The notes under the pieces: model-generated
Databases searched by the model: none
What the model saw: the letters and a program-made list of their open reading frames with translations, nothing else
What the model was told of the DNA's origin: nothing
Shown here: positions 45,132 through 57,965 of the stretch, one piece after another
Layout: each line of letters opens with the position of its first letter
Position numbering within the stretch: the first letter of the stretch is position 1
Made by a program: the position numbers and the translations under genes
From: Hemerocallis citrina
Taxonomy: Eukaryota > Streptophyta > Magnoliopsida > Asparagales > Asphodelaceae
NCBI GenBank assembly: GCA_017893485.1
Contig: CM030360.1
Coordinates: 2,448,501 to 2,512,500 of the forward strand
Direction of reading: 5' to 3'
Length of the DNA stretch: 64,000 nt

Positions 45132-48100
45132 TCAACAAATATCAATAAAATCACAAATTCCAAGTTCTCTTCTTAACTTAATGAAAGTATCTTCTTTAAG
45201 GGGCTTGGTAAATATATCTGCTACTTGTTTATCAGTAGAGATAAAGTCTAAAGATATATCTCCTTTTAAAACATGATTATGTAGAAAATGATGTCGAATA
45301 TCAATATGTTTCGTACGTGAATGTTGAATCGGATTTTTAGATAGATTAATTGCACTGGTATTATCACACATAATTGAGGGTTTCTCAAATGAAATACCAT
45401 AATCTAACAAGGTTTGTTTTATCCATAAAATTTGTGCACATGCCAAACTTGCAGCGATATATTCAGCTTCTGTGGTTGATAGGGATATGGAGTTTTGCTT
45501 TTTACTGCACCAAGATACTAGGGAATGTCCCAAAAAGTGACATGTACCACTAGTACTCTTGCGATCAGTTTTGCTTCCAGCAAAATCGGCATCGCTATAA
45601 GACAAAAGTTGAAAGTTATCGGTGCGTGGATAAAATAAACCGTATTCAGATGTGCCTTTAATATATCTTAAAATTCGTTTCACTGCTTTTAAATGAGACT
45701 CTTTAGGACTAGATTGATATCTAGCACATAAACATACGCTGAACATAATATCTGGTCTACTGGCAGTAATATATAAGAGTGAACCAATCATACCTCGATA
45801 GAGTTTTTGATCAACACTCTTACCCAACAAATCTTTGTCAAGAGTAGTAGTAGTAGCCATAGGAGTGGATTTACTACTAGTACCATCCATGTGAAAACGT
45901 TTGAGTAACTCCTTTGCATATTTGCCTTGATTGATAAATATGCCATTTAAGGACTGTTTAATTTGCAATCCAAGGAAAAACAATTTAAGTGATTTTCTGT
46001 CTCATCTCAAATTCATTTTTCATGGTATTAGCAAATTCTTGACATAGATTATTATTTGTAGAACCAAAGATTATATCATCAACATATATTTGTATGATTA
46101 AGATATCATTCGCGACTCTTTTGATAAACAAAGTAGTGTCTACTTTACCTATTTCAAATCCTGTTTCTAAAAGAAAAGTTTTTAAACGATCATACCAGGC
46201 ACGAGGTGCTTGTTTAAGACCGTATAAAGCCTTTTTCAATTTATAAACATGATCTGGAAATTGTTCATGTTCAAAACCTGGTGGTTGTTTAACATAAACA
46301 TTTTCCTTAATAAACCCATTAAGAAAGGCACTTTTGACATCCATTTGATAAAGTATAAAATTCATAAAGCAAGCAAAAGAAAATAAAATACGAATAGATT
46401 CTAGTCTAGCAACAGGAGCATATGTTTCATCAAAATCTATACCTTCTTCTTGATTATATCCTTGGGCAACTAATCTAGCCTTGTTCCTTACAACTTGTCC
46501 TGATTCATCTAACTTATTCTTGAATACCCATTTGGTACCAATGATAGTCTGATCAGGAGGTCTAGGAACTAAATCCCATACATCATTCCTTATAAATTGG
46601 TTTAGTTCATCTTGCATGGCATTCATCCAATATTCATTCTCACAAGCTTCTTGTATATTTTTCGGTTCAAAATCCGACAAGAATGCTGTATGAGAGATCA
46701 TATTAACATGTGAACGTGTCTGAATACCATGTGAAATGTCACCAATTATTAAGTCATGAGGATGATCTTTAACTTCAACAAATGACTTTGGTAAAGTTGA
46801 AGATATCTCAATCGGATCAGTCGACTTGACTTGTTCTTCAGTCGACTGCTTTACGTCAGTCGACTGGGAGACCTTATCAGTCGACTTATCAGACAGATTA
46901 GTTTGTTCTAAGGATTTAGTCACATTATCTAAAGGTGATAACTCAGTTTCATCATCTTTATTTAATGTTAATGAAGGTAAGGATTCATCGAATGTAACAT
47001 GCATTGATTCTTCAATAGTCATTGTAGACTTATTGAAAATTCTATATGCTTTACTCCTATTTGAGTATCCCAAAAAGATACCCTCATTAGATCTAGGATC
47101 AAATTTGTCTAAATTATCTTTTGTGTTTAGAATAAAACACTTGCAACCAAATGTCTTAAAGTAAGAGACTTTAGGAATTTTATTAAAAAATAACTCGTAA
47201 CAAGTCTTCTTTAGTTTTGGTCTTAAAAGAATTCTATTCAAAACATAACAAGCTGTAGCAACAGCTTCAGCCCAAAAATGCTTTGGTAGATTGCTTTCAA
47301 CAAGCATAGTACGTGCGCATTCTTGCAAAGTCCTATTTTTCCTTTCAACCACACCATTTTGTGGTGAAGCTCTAGGAAATGCAAATGAATGTGTTATACC
47401 ATTCTTGTTGCAATATTCTGTAAATGTTTCATTTTCAAATTCTCCACCATGATCACTTCTAATAGTGACTATGGTTAGAGATTTTTGATTTTGAACACGT
47501 TTACAAAAATGTGCAAATTCTTCAAAAGCATTATTTTTATGTTTTAAAAAAATGTCCAAGTGAATCGTGAAAAATCATCTACTAAAACAAACACATATCT
47601 ACTTTTATTTAAAGAAGCAACTCTAGTAGGGCCAAATAAATCCATATGAATTAATTCAAGTGGCCTACTAGTAGAGATTACGTCTTTTGTTTTAAAAGTG
47701 GATTTGATTTGTTTTCCTAGTTGACATGCATCACACAACTTATTCTTTTTAAAGGATAATTTTGGCAGTCCTTTAACTAGGTTATATTTAGATAATTTTG
47801 AGAGATTTTTCATGTTCACATGTCCAAATCTTCTATGCCATAACCAAGATTCATTGTTAGAGGCTATCAAACAAAAATCATTTGAAAAATCAATTGCATT
47901 CAAACATAATTCATAAATATTATTTTTACGAAAGCCTTGAAAAATAATATTTTGCATAGTAGAATCATAAATTAAGCATGTATCTTTTTCAAGAACTATT
48001 TTATAACCTTTATCACACAATTGACTAATACTTAAGAGATTATGCTTTAAACCATTAACTAATAGCACATTTTCTATAATAGGGTTAGATATTTTACCGA

Positions 48101-48259
48101 CCATGCCAATACTGATGACTTTGCCTTTGTTGTTATCTCCAAAGGTGACGGTTCCTCCATCTATATTTTGAATGGTGGATAGTAAGTTGGCATGCCCTGT
48201 CATGTGTTTTGAACATCCGCTGTCTAATATCCAGCGTTCTTTCTTGGGTACCTATAAAA
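45132..48259 (-). pseudogene. Copia protease-integrase-RT-RNase H, frameshifted
   Basis: Starts with the protease motif WILDSGCSKHMTG (about 48235). It continues through the integrase zinc-binding region (HRRFGHVN..CDACQLGK) and catalytic core ([31 protein letters not shown]), RT ([20 protein letters not shown]) and RNase H (YSDADFAGSKTDRKSTSGT to a stop at 45132). Breaks: a TAG at about 48250, a frameshift near 47550 inside the integrase, and another near 45984 between RT and RNase H. The integrase-RT linker at 46800-46900 encodes four QSTD/KSTD repeats from the GTCGACTG palindrome. The copy is not functional. Confidence 0.8.
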
Positions 48260-48304
48260 AATTTGAGGTAAATATGGTACCCTTTTTATTGGGTCCAAAG
48301 CACA

Positions 48305-50122
48305 TTAGTTTGGGGAAAACCAAACCCATGTAGAGTTTGATCTTCCTCCATAAGCAGGAATATAATTGGTAGAAGTACACACATTCAGCATATAAGAATT
48401 GATATAAGCAATTCTATCATTCTGATTAAGATTGACTAGAACCCATACTAGTTTGTTCTGTCCAGTCGACTTACCAGTGTTGCTCAGTCGACTGTTGGTA
48501 TATATCAGTCGACTGGTAGATGCACTAGGTCGACTTATAAGAGGTTTTGATCTCGTGGAATAAGATCCACTTTCTCTGGACAGACGACTGATGGTATGGT
48601 TCAGTCGACTTACCCGAATGTTAGTACTTCTTTTATCACTGAATTGAACAACCTTTGGTTTTGCAAAGAAATCATATAACTTATGTGTAACACTAGAAAT
48701 AGATGCTGACTTATTCTTACTAGTGTTTAACACAGAAGATTCTTTTACAGAGGTCTTTTTAAAACCAAGACCAAATTTTTGACTAGATGTAACTTGATGA
48801 TGAAGCATATCATTTAAATTCTCTTTGCCTTTGTTAAACTTAGACACGTTCTTTGAAATCTCTTCATAATTCTTTTTGAGAGTTTCAAGATCAGTATCTA
48901 AACTTGCAATTCGAGAATTTAAGGATTTTACTTCTTTATCAAGGTTAAGATTTTCTTGATTAAGTGTTTGATTCACTTTCTCAAGATTCTTAACTCTAAT
49001 CTTTTCTTTCTTTAACTCCTGGAATATTTCATTAAATGCATCAAGAAGATCTTCGGAATCATAATCATTACTTACATGTTCTTGTTGTGCAGCCATAAAA
49101 CATACATTTGCCACTTCGTTATTTTCATCCGTTTCTTCTTCGGAAGATGAGTCACTATCATCCCATGTGGCTTGATAGGCCTTTTTGTTCTTGGCAAATT
49201 TGTTCTTTGGATATTTGTCCTTCTTGAAGTTGGATGATTTTCCCTTGTTCTTTGCATTTTCTAAGGGACAATCCTTCTTCATGTGACCTATTTTATTGCA
49301 CCTGAAACATGTAGGAGGGTCATTAGAATCTTTAATTTTAGAATGAAACTTACCCTTCTTTAAGAACTTCTTGAATTTCCGAGTGAACATTGCTATTTCT
49401 TCTTCATCTTCTTCATCATCTTCTGAGTCTGTCATGGCTTTAAAAGCCAATGATTTTTTCTTTGCTTGTGATTCAGTATCTTTCTTTCGATCTTCAAGTT
49501 AGACCTCATATGCCATGAGATTACCAACAAGATTCTCGAGAGAAAGTGTTGACAAGTCATTCGCCTCCTCTATTGCTGTGGTTTTCTTTTCCCATTCTGG
49601 AGTGAGTGCTCGTAGAACTTTTCTGACCATCTCTGCTTGGGTATAAGTCTTTCCAAGCGCCACAAGAGAGTTGGTAATGTCTGTGAATCTTGTAATCATC
49701 TCAGACACAGTCTCATTGTCCTTCATTCTGAACATCTCAAACCTGTGAACAAGAACAGAAATTTTAGACTCTTTTACTTTATTCGTTCCTTCATGTGTTA
49801 CCTCGAGTGTATGCCAAATTTGATATGCGGTTGTAGCATTGGATACACGGTTGAATTCTTCCTTTGTTAGTGCACAAAATAGAGCATTCATTGCTTTGGC
49901 ATTGTTCATAGTCTGACTCTTTTGATCATCATTCCATTGTGCATATGGAATGGTAGGGGCAGTATATTCCGTCTCTGTCATTTGCCATATCTCATAGTTG
50001 ATTGATTGGAGATAGATTCGCATTCGGCACTTCCAGTAATTGTAGTTTGTTCCATCAAATAGTGGTGGCCGTTGTGTAGATTGGCCTTCATGGTACTGAT
50101 TTGTATTTGAAGTAGTTGCCAT
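48305..50122 (-). pseudogene. Copia gag with CCHC knuckle, one stop
   Basis: The ATG at 50122 starts MATTSNTNQYHEGQS, followed by the UBN2-type gag (PPLFDGTNYNYWKCRM..VLRALTPEWEKK). TAA at 49501-49499 interrupts the frame. After it the same frame gives an acidic stretch, the zinc knuckle CFRCNKIGHMKKDC (about 49300) and a coiled coil (about 49020-48820). A linker follows with repeated SRL/STR triplets coded by GTCGAC palindromes. The frame shifts to that of the protease near 48310. Confidence 0.8.
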
Positions 50123-50133
50123 AGCCTGTAACC

Positions 50134-50147
50134 TTGCTCTGATACCA
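50134..50147 (-). other. Copia primer-binding site (initiator Met tRNA)
   Basis: The minus strand reads TGGTATCAGAGCAAGG two bases after the LTR end ..CCTACA, complementary to the 3' end of initiator methionine tRNA. Confidence 0.85.
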
Positions 50148-50149
50148 AT

Positions 50150-51551
50150 TGTAGGATCCTGTAGGCTAAGCAACAAACACTAGAGGGGGGGTGAATAGTG
50201 TTTATCAAAAATAAATTGCGGAATAAATATTTTCTCTCGGCACAGTCGACTTAGTGGTGAAACAGTCGACTGATATAGCCAAAATAAAAGAAATTTAAAC
50301 TCTCGAAGCAGTCGACTTATAGATAAGGCAGGCGACTGATGAGACAAAGAGAATATTAATACGAGATTGATCAGTCGACTGATACGAAGCTGAGTCGACT
50401 GGCCAGACAAGTTTTGCAGAGTTTAATTAAACAAAAGTAAATGCAACCACAAGATAACCAATCACAGAGTACACAAGATATATCCTGGTTCGGTCCTCCC
50501 GACCTACATCCAGTCCCCAAGCAACCCACTTGAGATTTCCACTATTCTTGAAAAATTACAAGAATACCCTACGGCGTTACGACAACAACCTTGTCTAACC
50601 CGTAGTCCTTTCTCTCAACCAGAGAAAGCAGACCCACTCTACAACCAAGAGTGAAAAGACACCGACTCTACAACCAAGAGTCAAAAACACTCTCCAACCG
50701 AGAGCAAGAGTACAAGAGGAATTTTACAATCAACCTATAGCCTTGTTGTTGTATGTGTTGATGCACGTGGCTAAAAGAATAGGTTGACTTCTATACTCAG
50801 TCCAAAGCGAATTCAATGCTATACTGGACTGAATGTAGAGAACCAAAGTGTGTGAACTTGAAAGCTTTGTTCTTCACAGAAAATCACTTAAATTGTTTTT
50901 CTCAAGAGTGCTCGGGTGTATGTAAGAAATCAAGTAAGTTTTCCTGTGAGATAAGAAACTCTATATAAAGAGTTTTGATCTTCTGAACGTTGGAAAGCAG
51001 TTACATAACTGTCAACCAACGGATCAGACCGTTTGAGTTTGAAAAAATTTGTTTTTGAAAATCAGAAAACGGTCAAAAACTCTCGAACAGTCGACTGGGT
51101 TGCCATATGAGTCGACTGATCAGAGTTTGAATAATTTTAAACAGTTTTGTACTTATCAGTCGACTGGCAAAAGCTTAAGTCGACTGGTACTTAAAAGTTA
51201 AAATTGTTCAAACTGTTTTGACTTATTTTTGGGGGTTTTTTAAGAGACACACATTATGAAATTTTGAGTATGTGTGTGTGTGTGTGTTGACAAGGCTTTA
51301 CATCATACTAAGACTCAACAAAATGTAAAATACAATGTTTTACAAGACACAACAATATACACATTTGAGCTTGAAGTCTTGAGTCTTGAGTCTTGAATTG
51401 AAAACTTGATCCTTGTCTTCTTCATCTGTATCTGTTTGAGCTTGTTTGTTTGTTCAGCTAGAATTGTCTTTAGTCTCTGCACTGCAATGTCAGCTGTATA
51501 ATATAGACACATGATGCACTGTGTTGTGATCATCAAAATCAAGAACTAACA
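50150..51551 (-). repeat. Copia LTR, 5' copy in element orientation
   Basis: 1402 bp, nearly identical to 41622-43017. It carries one extra 8-bp GAGTCTTG-type unit near 51385 and about ten substitutions. Nine exact GTCGAC sites are at positions equivalent to those in the other LTR. Confidence 0.85.
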
Positions 51552-53474
51552 AAATATTGTAGACACTGGGGTTCGAACCGCTCGACCCAGAGAAGCCAAC
51601 CGCACACGTGACCGCCTGAGCTACTAGCTCAGGTTGTCTCAGTGCTAGTTTAAAACCCATATGAATTATTTTGATACTGTGGTTAAAACAACTCGATGTT
51701 CAAAACATCTTAATTTCATATTGCTTTTATGAAAGTTACTGAAAAATTCCAGATTAGCTTTCTCTTACATGATCTTCATGTCAGTAAGATTAAAATAATT
51801 TTTGCACTAATAAAATATATTTTTCACACAAATCCATGAATTGTTCATCAAAACCACTATATTTCTTTATTTCGACATTGAACAATCAATTAGTCTTCGA
51901 ATCTCTTCCATCCAAAATTCTTATACAAATCTTGCTGATATTAATCTTTCACCTAACATACACAAATCTACTTCTTTTTAATTTATCCATCCTCACAATA
52001 ATTAAGGAGGTCTCTTCACAAAATTAGCACTAACAAGATATGGATTTTCTTTTTCATACCATTAGTGATGGCAAAATGTGTTTTCTTTAAATCAACATAC
52101 ACTCCAAGTTAACCATGAGCATCACAAAAATATATAGTCACTTATCAATTATTAGGTTCACACATCAAACATACAAGCAAGTTGCTCCTTCAAAAAGCGT
52201 GCTCTTTCTTAATCATTTTGCATACTTCAAATTTTCAATTTAACTAACATTCTCATTAGTATTCTCAAGCATCAATACTAACATCATCCATTTGTTCTAA
52301 TGAGCATGGAGAAATTTTATCTACAACTTAATTAACAATAATAAGCACATGCAATTTGTTCATTAACATGCTAATCAAGTTGTAAACTAACTTTCCATAA
52401 AATGTATTTTACTAACATTTTCCATGAATTATTTCTAATTAGGAACAAAGATAATCAACTCACTTTGTAATCACATTCTTATGGCATACAATCACACATA
52501 ATTCACATATCAATAATTCGATCAACTAGAGATTATATATTTAATTAAAGGCGTATCATTATTAATCATTTTTCATGCAATTTGCTAATGAGATCTAGCA
52601 TATACTCCTATATTAGAAATATGAAATGTTTTATCCACCTTGAATGGAGAGAACTAAACAAATTTAGCAACACAAGCCTTGCGAATGAAAGCACCACCTC
52701 CTAGCCAAAAGCGCGCACAAGCTCCAAGCCACCAAGCAAAAACCGAATGCTTCCTCTCCTTCAATGATGCCGGCCTCTCCAAGCAAGATGCACACAACTC
52801 TCTCTCTTTTAAAACTCACACTAATATTAAAATGAGACTATAGTTTGGAAATATGAAATTGCATATGAAAATAGCCATGAGAGGGGGGGTATTTATACTA
52901 AAAGATAAGTGAAATGGAGGGCCAAGATTGATTAGTTGGTTGTAGAATGGAGGGCCAAGATTAGAGTAGGAGTTATAAAAACTACCCACATCCACACAAC
53001 CACCTCTATGAACACCATGATCAATTTCAAAACTCCCTCCAAAAAGAATGCATGCCGGCCATGAAAAGAGTGTGCAATGCACGTGTACGTGTAGTGCACG
53101 TGCATGCAACTAGGCCAAATTTGTACATTTTAATTTTGTATAAAAATAAATTGGTTAAAAATAGTTTTCTACATGACAAGTTTTAATTAAAAATAGATTA
53201 ATTCATGGGCTTTATTTTTGGGCCAAAATAGTTTATTAAAATAAATAAAATAAAATACATTTTTGGGCTTTTAAGAAAAAGGCTTTTTCATTAAATTAAA
53301 ATAAGGCTTTCTATCTATTTAAAGAAAGGCTTTTGTACAAAATAATTTGAGAACAAATATTTAAATAATTATACACATCATAATAAAATAATCCAAACAA
53401 AATATTGCACGTGCACACTACGTGCAAAATAAAATAATTTTTCATTAATTGAAAAATCAGGGTATTACATATTC

Positions 53475-54508
53475 GGGCGGAGGAAGCCGAGTGCTTCCCG
53501 GGTTTCGGAGGATCCGCTTCCGGATCGAAGAGAAAGACGACGGAAGAGGAAGGGGCCAAGAAGCTACAGAAGGATAATAGCGGTCAGCGCCGTCCTCCTC
53601 CCAGGTTTGAAAAATTTACTCCTCTCACCACCAGTGTCTCCACCATCCTGATGGAAGTCGAGAAGGAGGGAGTTATACCTCCTGCTCCGAGGATGAACAC
53701 CCCAGCCAAGAAGAGGAACAAGGAGAAGTGGTGCCGTTACCACCGGGATCACGGCCACGACACCAACGACTGCCGGGCGCTGAAGAACGAGATAGAGGCC
53801 CTCATCCAGAGGGGGCAGTTGGCTAAGTTTGTGAGGACAAATGATCGGGGAGATCGCGCCACTCCTCCGCCTCGGGGGGCTAACAAGCGCTCCGAGCGAC
53901 GCGATGAAACCCCCGAGTTCGAGGAGGAGCGTGTTCTGCACCTTATCCACGGAGGCCCAATGGGGGGCTCTTCCAACTCCTCTCGGAAGACCTTCGTCCG
54001 AAAGGTCAATTCAGTTCACGGCGTCCCTCCCCCCAAAGGCCTCGGCGTCCCAGTAACTTTCTCTGATGAAGACCTCGAGGGGGTCCGAACTCCCCACTGC
54101 GACGCACTTGTTATCGACCTCCGCATGGCGAACTTCAAAGTGCAGAGAATCCTGGTAGACAACGGGAGCTCCGTGAACATCCTCTTCCTCTCGGCCTTCC
54201 GATGGCTGCAACTATCCCGGGATCGCCTCAAACCGGCCGGCTACACGCTCCACGGGTTCACAGGGGTGCCAGTAACTGTCGAAGGGGTTATCAACCTGGA
54301 CGTAACTGCTGGGAAGACCCCTACTACTCGGACAGAGCCGATGGACTTTATGGTCGTCGATGTCCCGGCTGCGTACAATGTCATCTTGGGCCGACCTGGC
54401 CTAGCTGCCCTGGAAGCCGTTCCTTCAACGTACCACCTCAAGATGAAGTTTCCCACACGGGCGGGAGTGGGAGAAGTCAAGGGCAGCCAAGAGACGGCTC
54501 GGAAATGC
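53475..54508 (+). pseudogene. Tat gag C-terminus and protease
   Basis: Resumes the gag frame after the chromovirus. A basic Lys/Arg stretch is followed by a zinc-knuckle-like WCRYHRDHGHDTNDC motif (about 53730-53775). The protease has ILVDNGSSVNILF (about 54150), the D-N-G form usual in Tat elements, and the later VILGRPGLAALEAVPS block. A frameshift near 54508 moves the reading to the RT frame. Confidence 0.8.
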
Positions 54509-54509
54509 C

Positions 54510-57500
54510 ATGACTTCCACTGGGGGTCCGGTGCTCTCCCTCGAGACTTTAGAGATCCCCGAGCCGAACGTCCGACCAACGTCCAAGCCGGCGGACGAAT
54601 TGGAAGAAGTGCTTTTCTCGGGCGAGGACCCGAACCGAAAGTTCCTCATCAGCAAGTCCCTACCGACTGCCCTATGTTCCGACTTGGAGCAGTGCATCCG
54701 GAAGAACCGCGACCTATTTGCTTGGTCCGCCGCGGATATGCCCGGGATTTCTGAGGAGCTTCTAGTGCACCGCCTCAGTGTCAAACCGGGGTGCAGACCG
54801 GTTCAGCAGAAGAGGCGTAAATTCGCTCCCGAGCGACAACAAGCCATCAAGGAGGAGGTGGACAAGCTCCTAAAAGCTCGGTTCATACAGGAGGTGAACT
54901 ACCCCGAGTGGCTCTCCAATGTCGTCATGGTTAAGAAGTCCAATGGTTCCTGGAGGATATGCATCGACTTCACAGACTTGAATAAGGCGTGTCCGAAGGA
55001 TCCGTTCCCTCTCCTGAATATTAACACCCTCATTGATGCCACCTCGGGCCATGAGCTCCTCAGCTTCATGGACGCCTTCTCCGGCTACAACCAGATATGA
55101 ATGTTCCCCCCAGACATCCCGAAGACTTCCTTCATTACCGACCAGGGCCTCTACTGTTATAGAGTTATGCCGTTCGGATTGAAGAACGCTGGAGCCACCT
55201 ACCAACACCTCGTCAATAAAGTCTTCCAAAGCCAGATAGGCCGCAACATGGAAGTATACGTCGACGACATGCTCGTGAAAAGCATCCGAGGTACCGACCA
55301 TGTGGCCGACCTACAGGAGGCATTCGGCGTACTGAGAAGGCACAACATGAGGCTTAATCCGAACAAGTGTGCGTTCGGGGTCTCGTCAGGAAAGTTCCTC
55401 GGCTTCATGGTCAGCCAGCGAGGGATCGAAGCAAACCCTAAAAAAATTAAGGCCATACTGGACATGGCCCCACCCCAGAACATCAAGGAAGTGCAGAGGC
55501 TTACGGGTCGCCTCGCCGCTATTGGGCGATTCCTTTCGAAGTCTGGGGAAAAGTGCCTCCCCTTCTTCAAGGCTCTCAGGGGGGCCAAGGGTTTCGAATG
55601 GGGCAAACTGCAACAGGAGTCGTTCAACCAGCTGAAAGCCTACTTGGTCAATCCTCCCCTGCTCAGCAAGCTCGTCCCAGGGGAAACCCTCTTCCTCTAC
55701 TTAGCTGCTTCCGAGCAGACCCTAAGTGCTGTTTTGGTGAGGGAAGAAGACTGGGCTCAAAGGCCCATCTACTATGTGAGCAAGGTGCTTCGAGACGCCG
55801 AGTTACGCTACCCGAAGATAGAAAAGATGGCCTACGCCCTAATTATGGCGGCAAGGAAGCTCCGCCCATACTTTCAGTCCCACTCGGTTGTGGTCCTCAC
55901 TGACCAACCGCTGAAACAAGTACTCCACAAGCCGGAAACCTCAGGCCGGCTTATGAAATGGTCCATCGAGCTGAGCCAACATGACATCTCCTACCAGCCC
56001 CGGACCGCAATAAAGGCACAGGCCTTAGCAGAATTCATCGTCGAGAGCACCATCCCCGAGGTCAGCCAAGCAAAGAACGGACCACCCATCTGGACGGTTT
56101 TTGTGGATGGTTCCTCTTGCAACGAGGGAAGCAGCGCCGGTATCATCCTGACAGGTCCAGATGACTTCGTCCTCCAGTATGCCCTCCGCATGAATTTCAA
56201 GGCCTCAAACAATGAAGCAGAGTATGAGGCACTAATCGCCGGCCTCGGACTTGCCCGAAGTGCCGGGGCGCAACGCCTCCGAATCTATAGTGACTCTCAG
56301 CTGGTTGTGAATCAAGTCTTGGGCGATTACGAGGCTCGAGACGAACGGATGGCGAAGTACCTCGCCAAAGTCCGAACCCTCATGGCCCGGTTCGAAGAGG
56401 TACTCATCCAACGAGTCCCTCGAGAGGAGAATTCACAGGCCGACGCCCTCTCCAAGTTGGCCTCATCCTCCCTCTAAGGTCTCGAGCAGACCGTCTTGAT
56501 CGAGGTCCTCTTGAAACCGAGTATAGAAGACGAGACCCTCGACTCAGTGGAGTCATTGCCGGTCCTACTGCAAGATAATTGGATGAAACCGTTAGTGGAA
56601 TTCCTAAGGGACGGACTCCTCCCCGAGGACCCCAAGGAAGCACGCCGAATAAGAACCAGGGCCGAGCGGTACATCCTGATCGAGGGGATTTTATACAAGC
56701 GCTCCTTCTCACAGATAGACGGCCGACCATACCTGAGATGCCTTTCCCCGGAACAAGCCAACTATGCCTTACAGGAGCTCCATGAAGGCATCGGCGGGGC
56801 ACATTCAGGGTCTAGGTCGTTAGCTCGAAAAGCTCTGAATTACGGATACTTCTGGCCGACTCTCCTCCAAGACGCCGAGCGACACGTTCTGCAATGTGGC
56901 TCTTGTCAGAGACATTCCAACATTCGTCGCCTCCCCCAAGCTAACCTCGCCTCCCTATCAAGTCCTATCCCTTTTGCAATGTGGGGGATGGATTTACTAG
57001 GGCCATTCCCTCCAGCTCCGGGCCAGTTCAAGTTCTTGGTCGTAGCCATCGACTACTTTTCAAAGTGGATTGAGGCCGAGCCCCTAGCCACTATCACCGA
57101 GAACAAGGTGCTTCAATTCTTTTGGAAGAACGTCATCTGCCGATTCGGCGTCCCCCGTGTCCTCGTAACAGACAACGGAACTCAGTTTACTGGGGTTGCG
57201 TTCCGAGCCCTATGTGAAGACCTTGCCATCCAACAACGCTTCTCCTCCGTCTCCCACCCACAGTCGAATGGCCAGGCAGAGAACGCTAACCGGCAGATCC
57301 TCTCTGGTATCAAGAAGAGACTGGACAAGTGTTCTAAAGGCTTATGGGTCGACCAACTCCCTAACGTGCTGTGGAACTACCGCACCAACAAACGGACCCC
57401 CACAGGAGAGTCCCCGTTCAACCTCACCTACGGGTCTGAGGCAGTGATACCCCTCGAAGTCGGAATACCTTCTCCTCGCCTCGCAGCCTACAACGAGGAA

Positions 57501-57794
57501 CAGAACGCCAGGGAACTCCGGGCGAACTTAGACCTGGTGGACGAACTGAGGGAAAGAGCGTCAATCCGCCTACAGAACTACCGGACGAGGATCGAGTTGG
57601 CATACAACAAGAGAGTCCAACCCACCGATCTCAAGGAGGGGGACTTGGTCCTCAGAAAACTAGCCATCTCATTCCCCAATCAGAAGAGAAAACTAGCTCC
57701 GAATTGGGAAGGACCTTACAAGATCGCAAAAGTAGTTCGGTCCGGAGCTTATCGTCTAGAAGACCTGGAAGGCAGGGAGATTCCGAGGACCTAG
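54510..57794 (+). pseudogene. Tat RT, dual RNase H and integrase (two internal stops)
   Basis: One frame with a TGA at 55098-55100 (GYNQI-stop-MFPPD) and a TAA at 56475-56477 (ASSSL-stop-GLEQ), both explained by C-to-T change. RT has WRICIDFTDLNKACPKD and VYVDDMLVKS (about 55256). The first RNase H is degenerate. A second RNase H starts at WTVFVDGSSCNEGSSAG (about 56092) with EAEYEALIAGL and YSDSQLVVNQ. Integrase has a zinc-binding block (HSGSRSLA..CGSCQRH), WGMDLLGPFPPAPG, TDNGTQFTG and HPQSNGQAENANR. The end (EIPRT-stop-NADHL) is also a premature stop, Trp to TAG. Confidence 0.85.
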
Positions 57795-57965
57795 AATGCC
57801 GACCACCTTTTAAAATACCAAGAAAGCACCCCGACGCCTCTCTGAGTATTCCAGGGTGTCGAACCGTTCCTCTCCTCTAACTTGTAATTCCTCTCTTAAG
57901 TTGTCATATGTAAAAATGGCTCGCCGTCAGTTATCAATAAAGAATACTTTTTCGTACATATACAA

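Larger units (their letters stand above)
41622..51551 (-). mobile_element. Ty1/copia element, SIRE/Maximus-like, inserted in the chromovirus LTR
   Basis: A 9.93-kb element flanked by AAATA (41617-41621 and 51552-51556). The LTRs are 41622-43017 and 50150-51551, ending TGTAGG/CTAACA on the + strand. On the minus strand: initiator-Met primer-binding site, gag with CCHC knuckle, protease, integrase, RT, RNase H, then a third ORF before the polypurine tract. Size and the extra 3' ORF fit the SIRE/Maximus group. The LTR pair differs at only about ten substitutions and an 8-bp unit by eye. The coding region has several stops and frameshifts. Confidence 0.85.
31988..53469 (-). mobile_element. Chromovirus (Ty3/gypsy, Tekay-like) inserted in the Tat gag
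   Basis: It is flanked by the 5-bp duplication TATTC (31983-31987 and 53470-53474). On the + strand the ends are TGTAACGCCCCG and GGGTATTACA. The LTRs are 31988-35835 and 39973-53469, the latter split by a copia element. Net LTR length is about 3.56 kb once a 280-bp internal duplication in the first is discounted. The internal region is only 4.1 kb and lies on the minus strand: primer-binding site, a small coiled-coil ORF, pol, polypurine tract. By eye the LTRs differ at about 20 substitutions, near 0.6%, indicating a young insertion. Confidence 0.85.
39973..53469 (-). repeat. Chromovirus LTR, 5' copy in element orientation (split by copia)
   Basis: The two parts 39973-41621 and 51552-53469 align with the other LTR end to end. 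The minus-strand TATA box lies at about 52888-52899. The intact LTR can be read across the insertion after removing one AAATA target copy. Confidence 0.85.

Noticed and set aside
53749..57447. Other-frame and minus-strand ORFs over Tat gag-pol
   Set aside because: They are GC-rich shadow frames of the true + strand domains.
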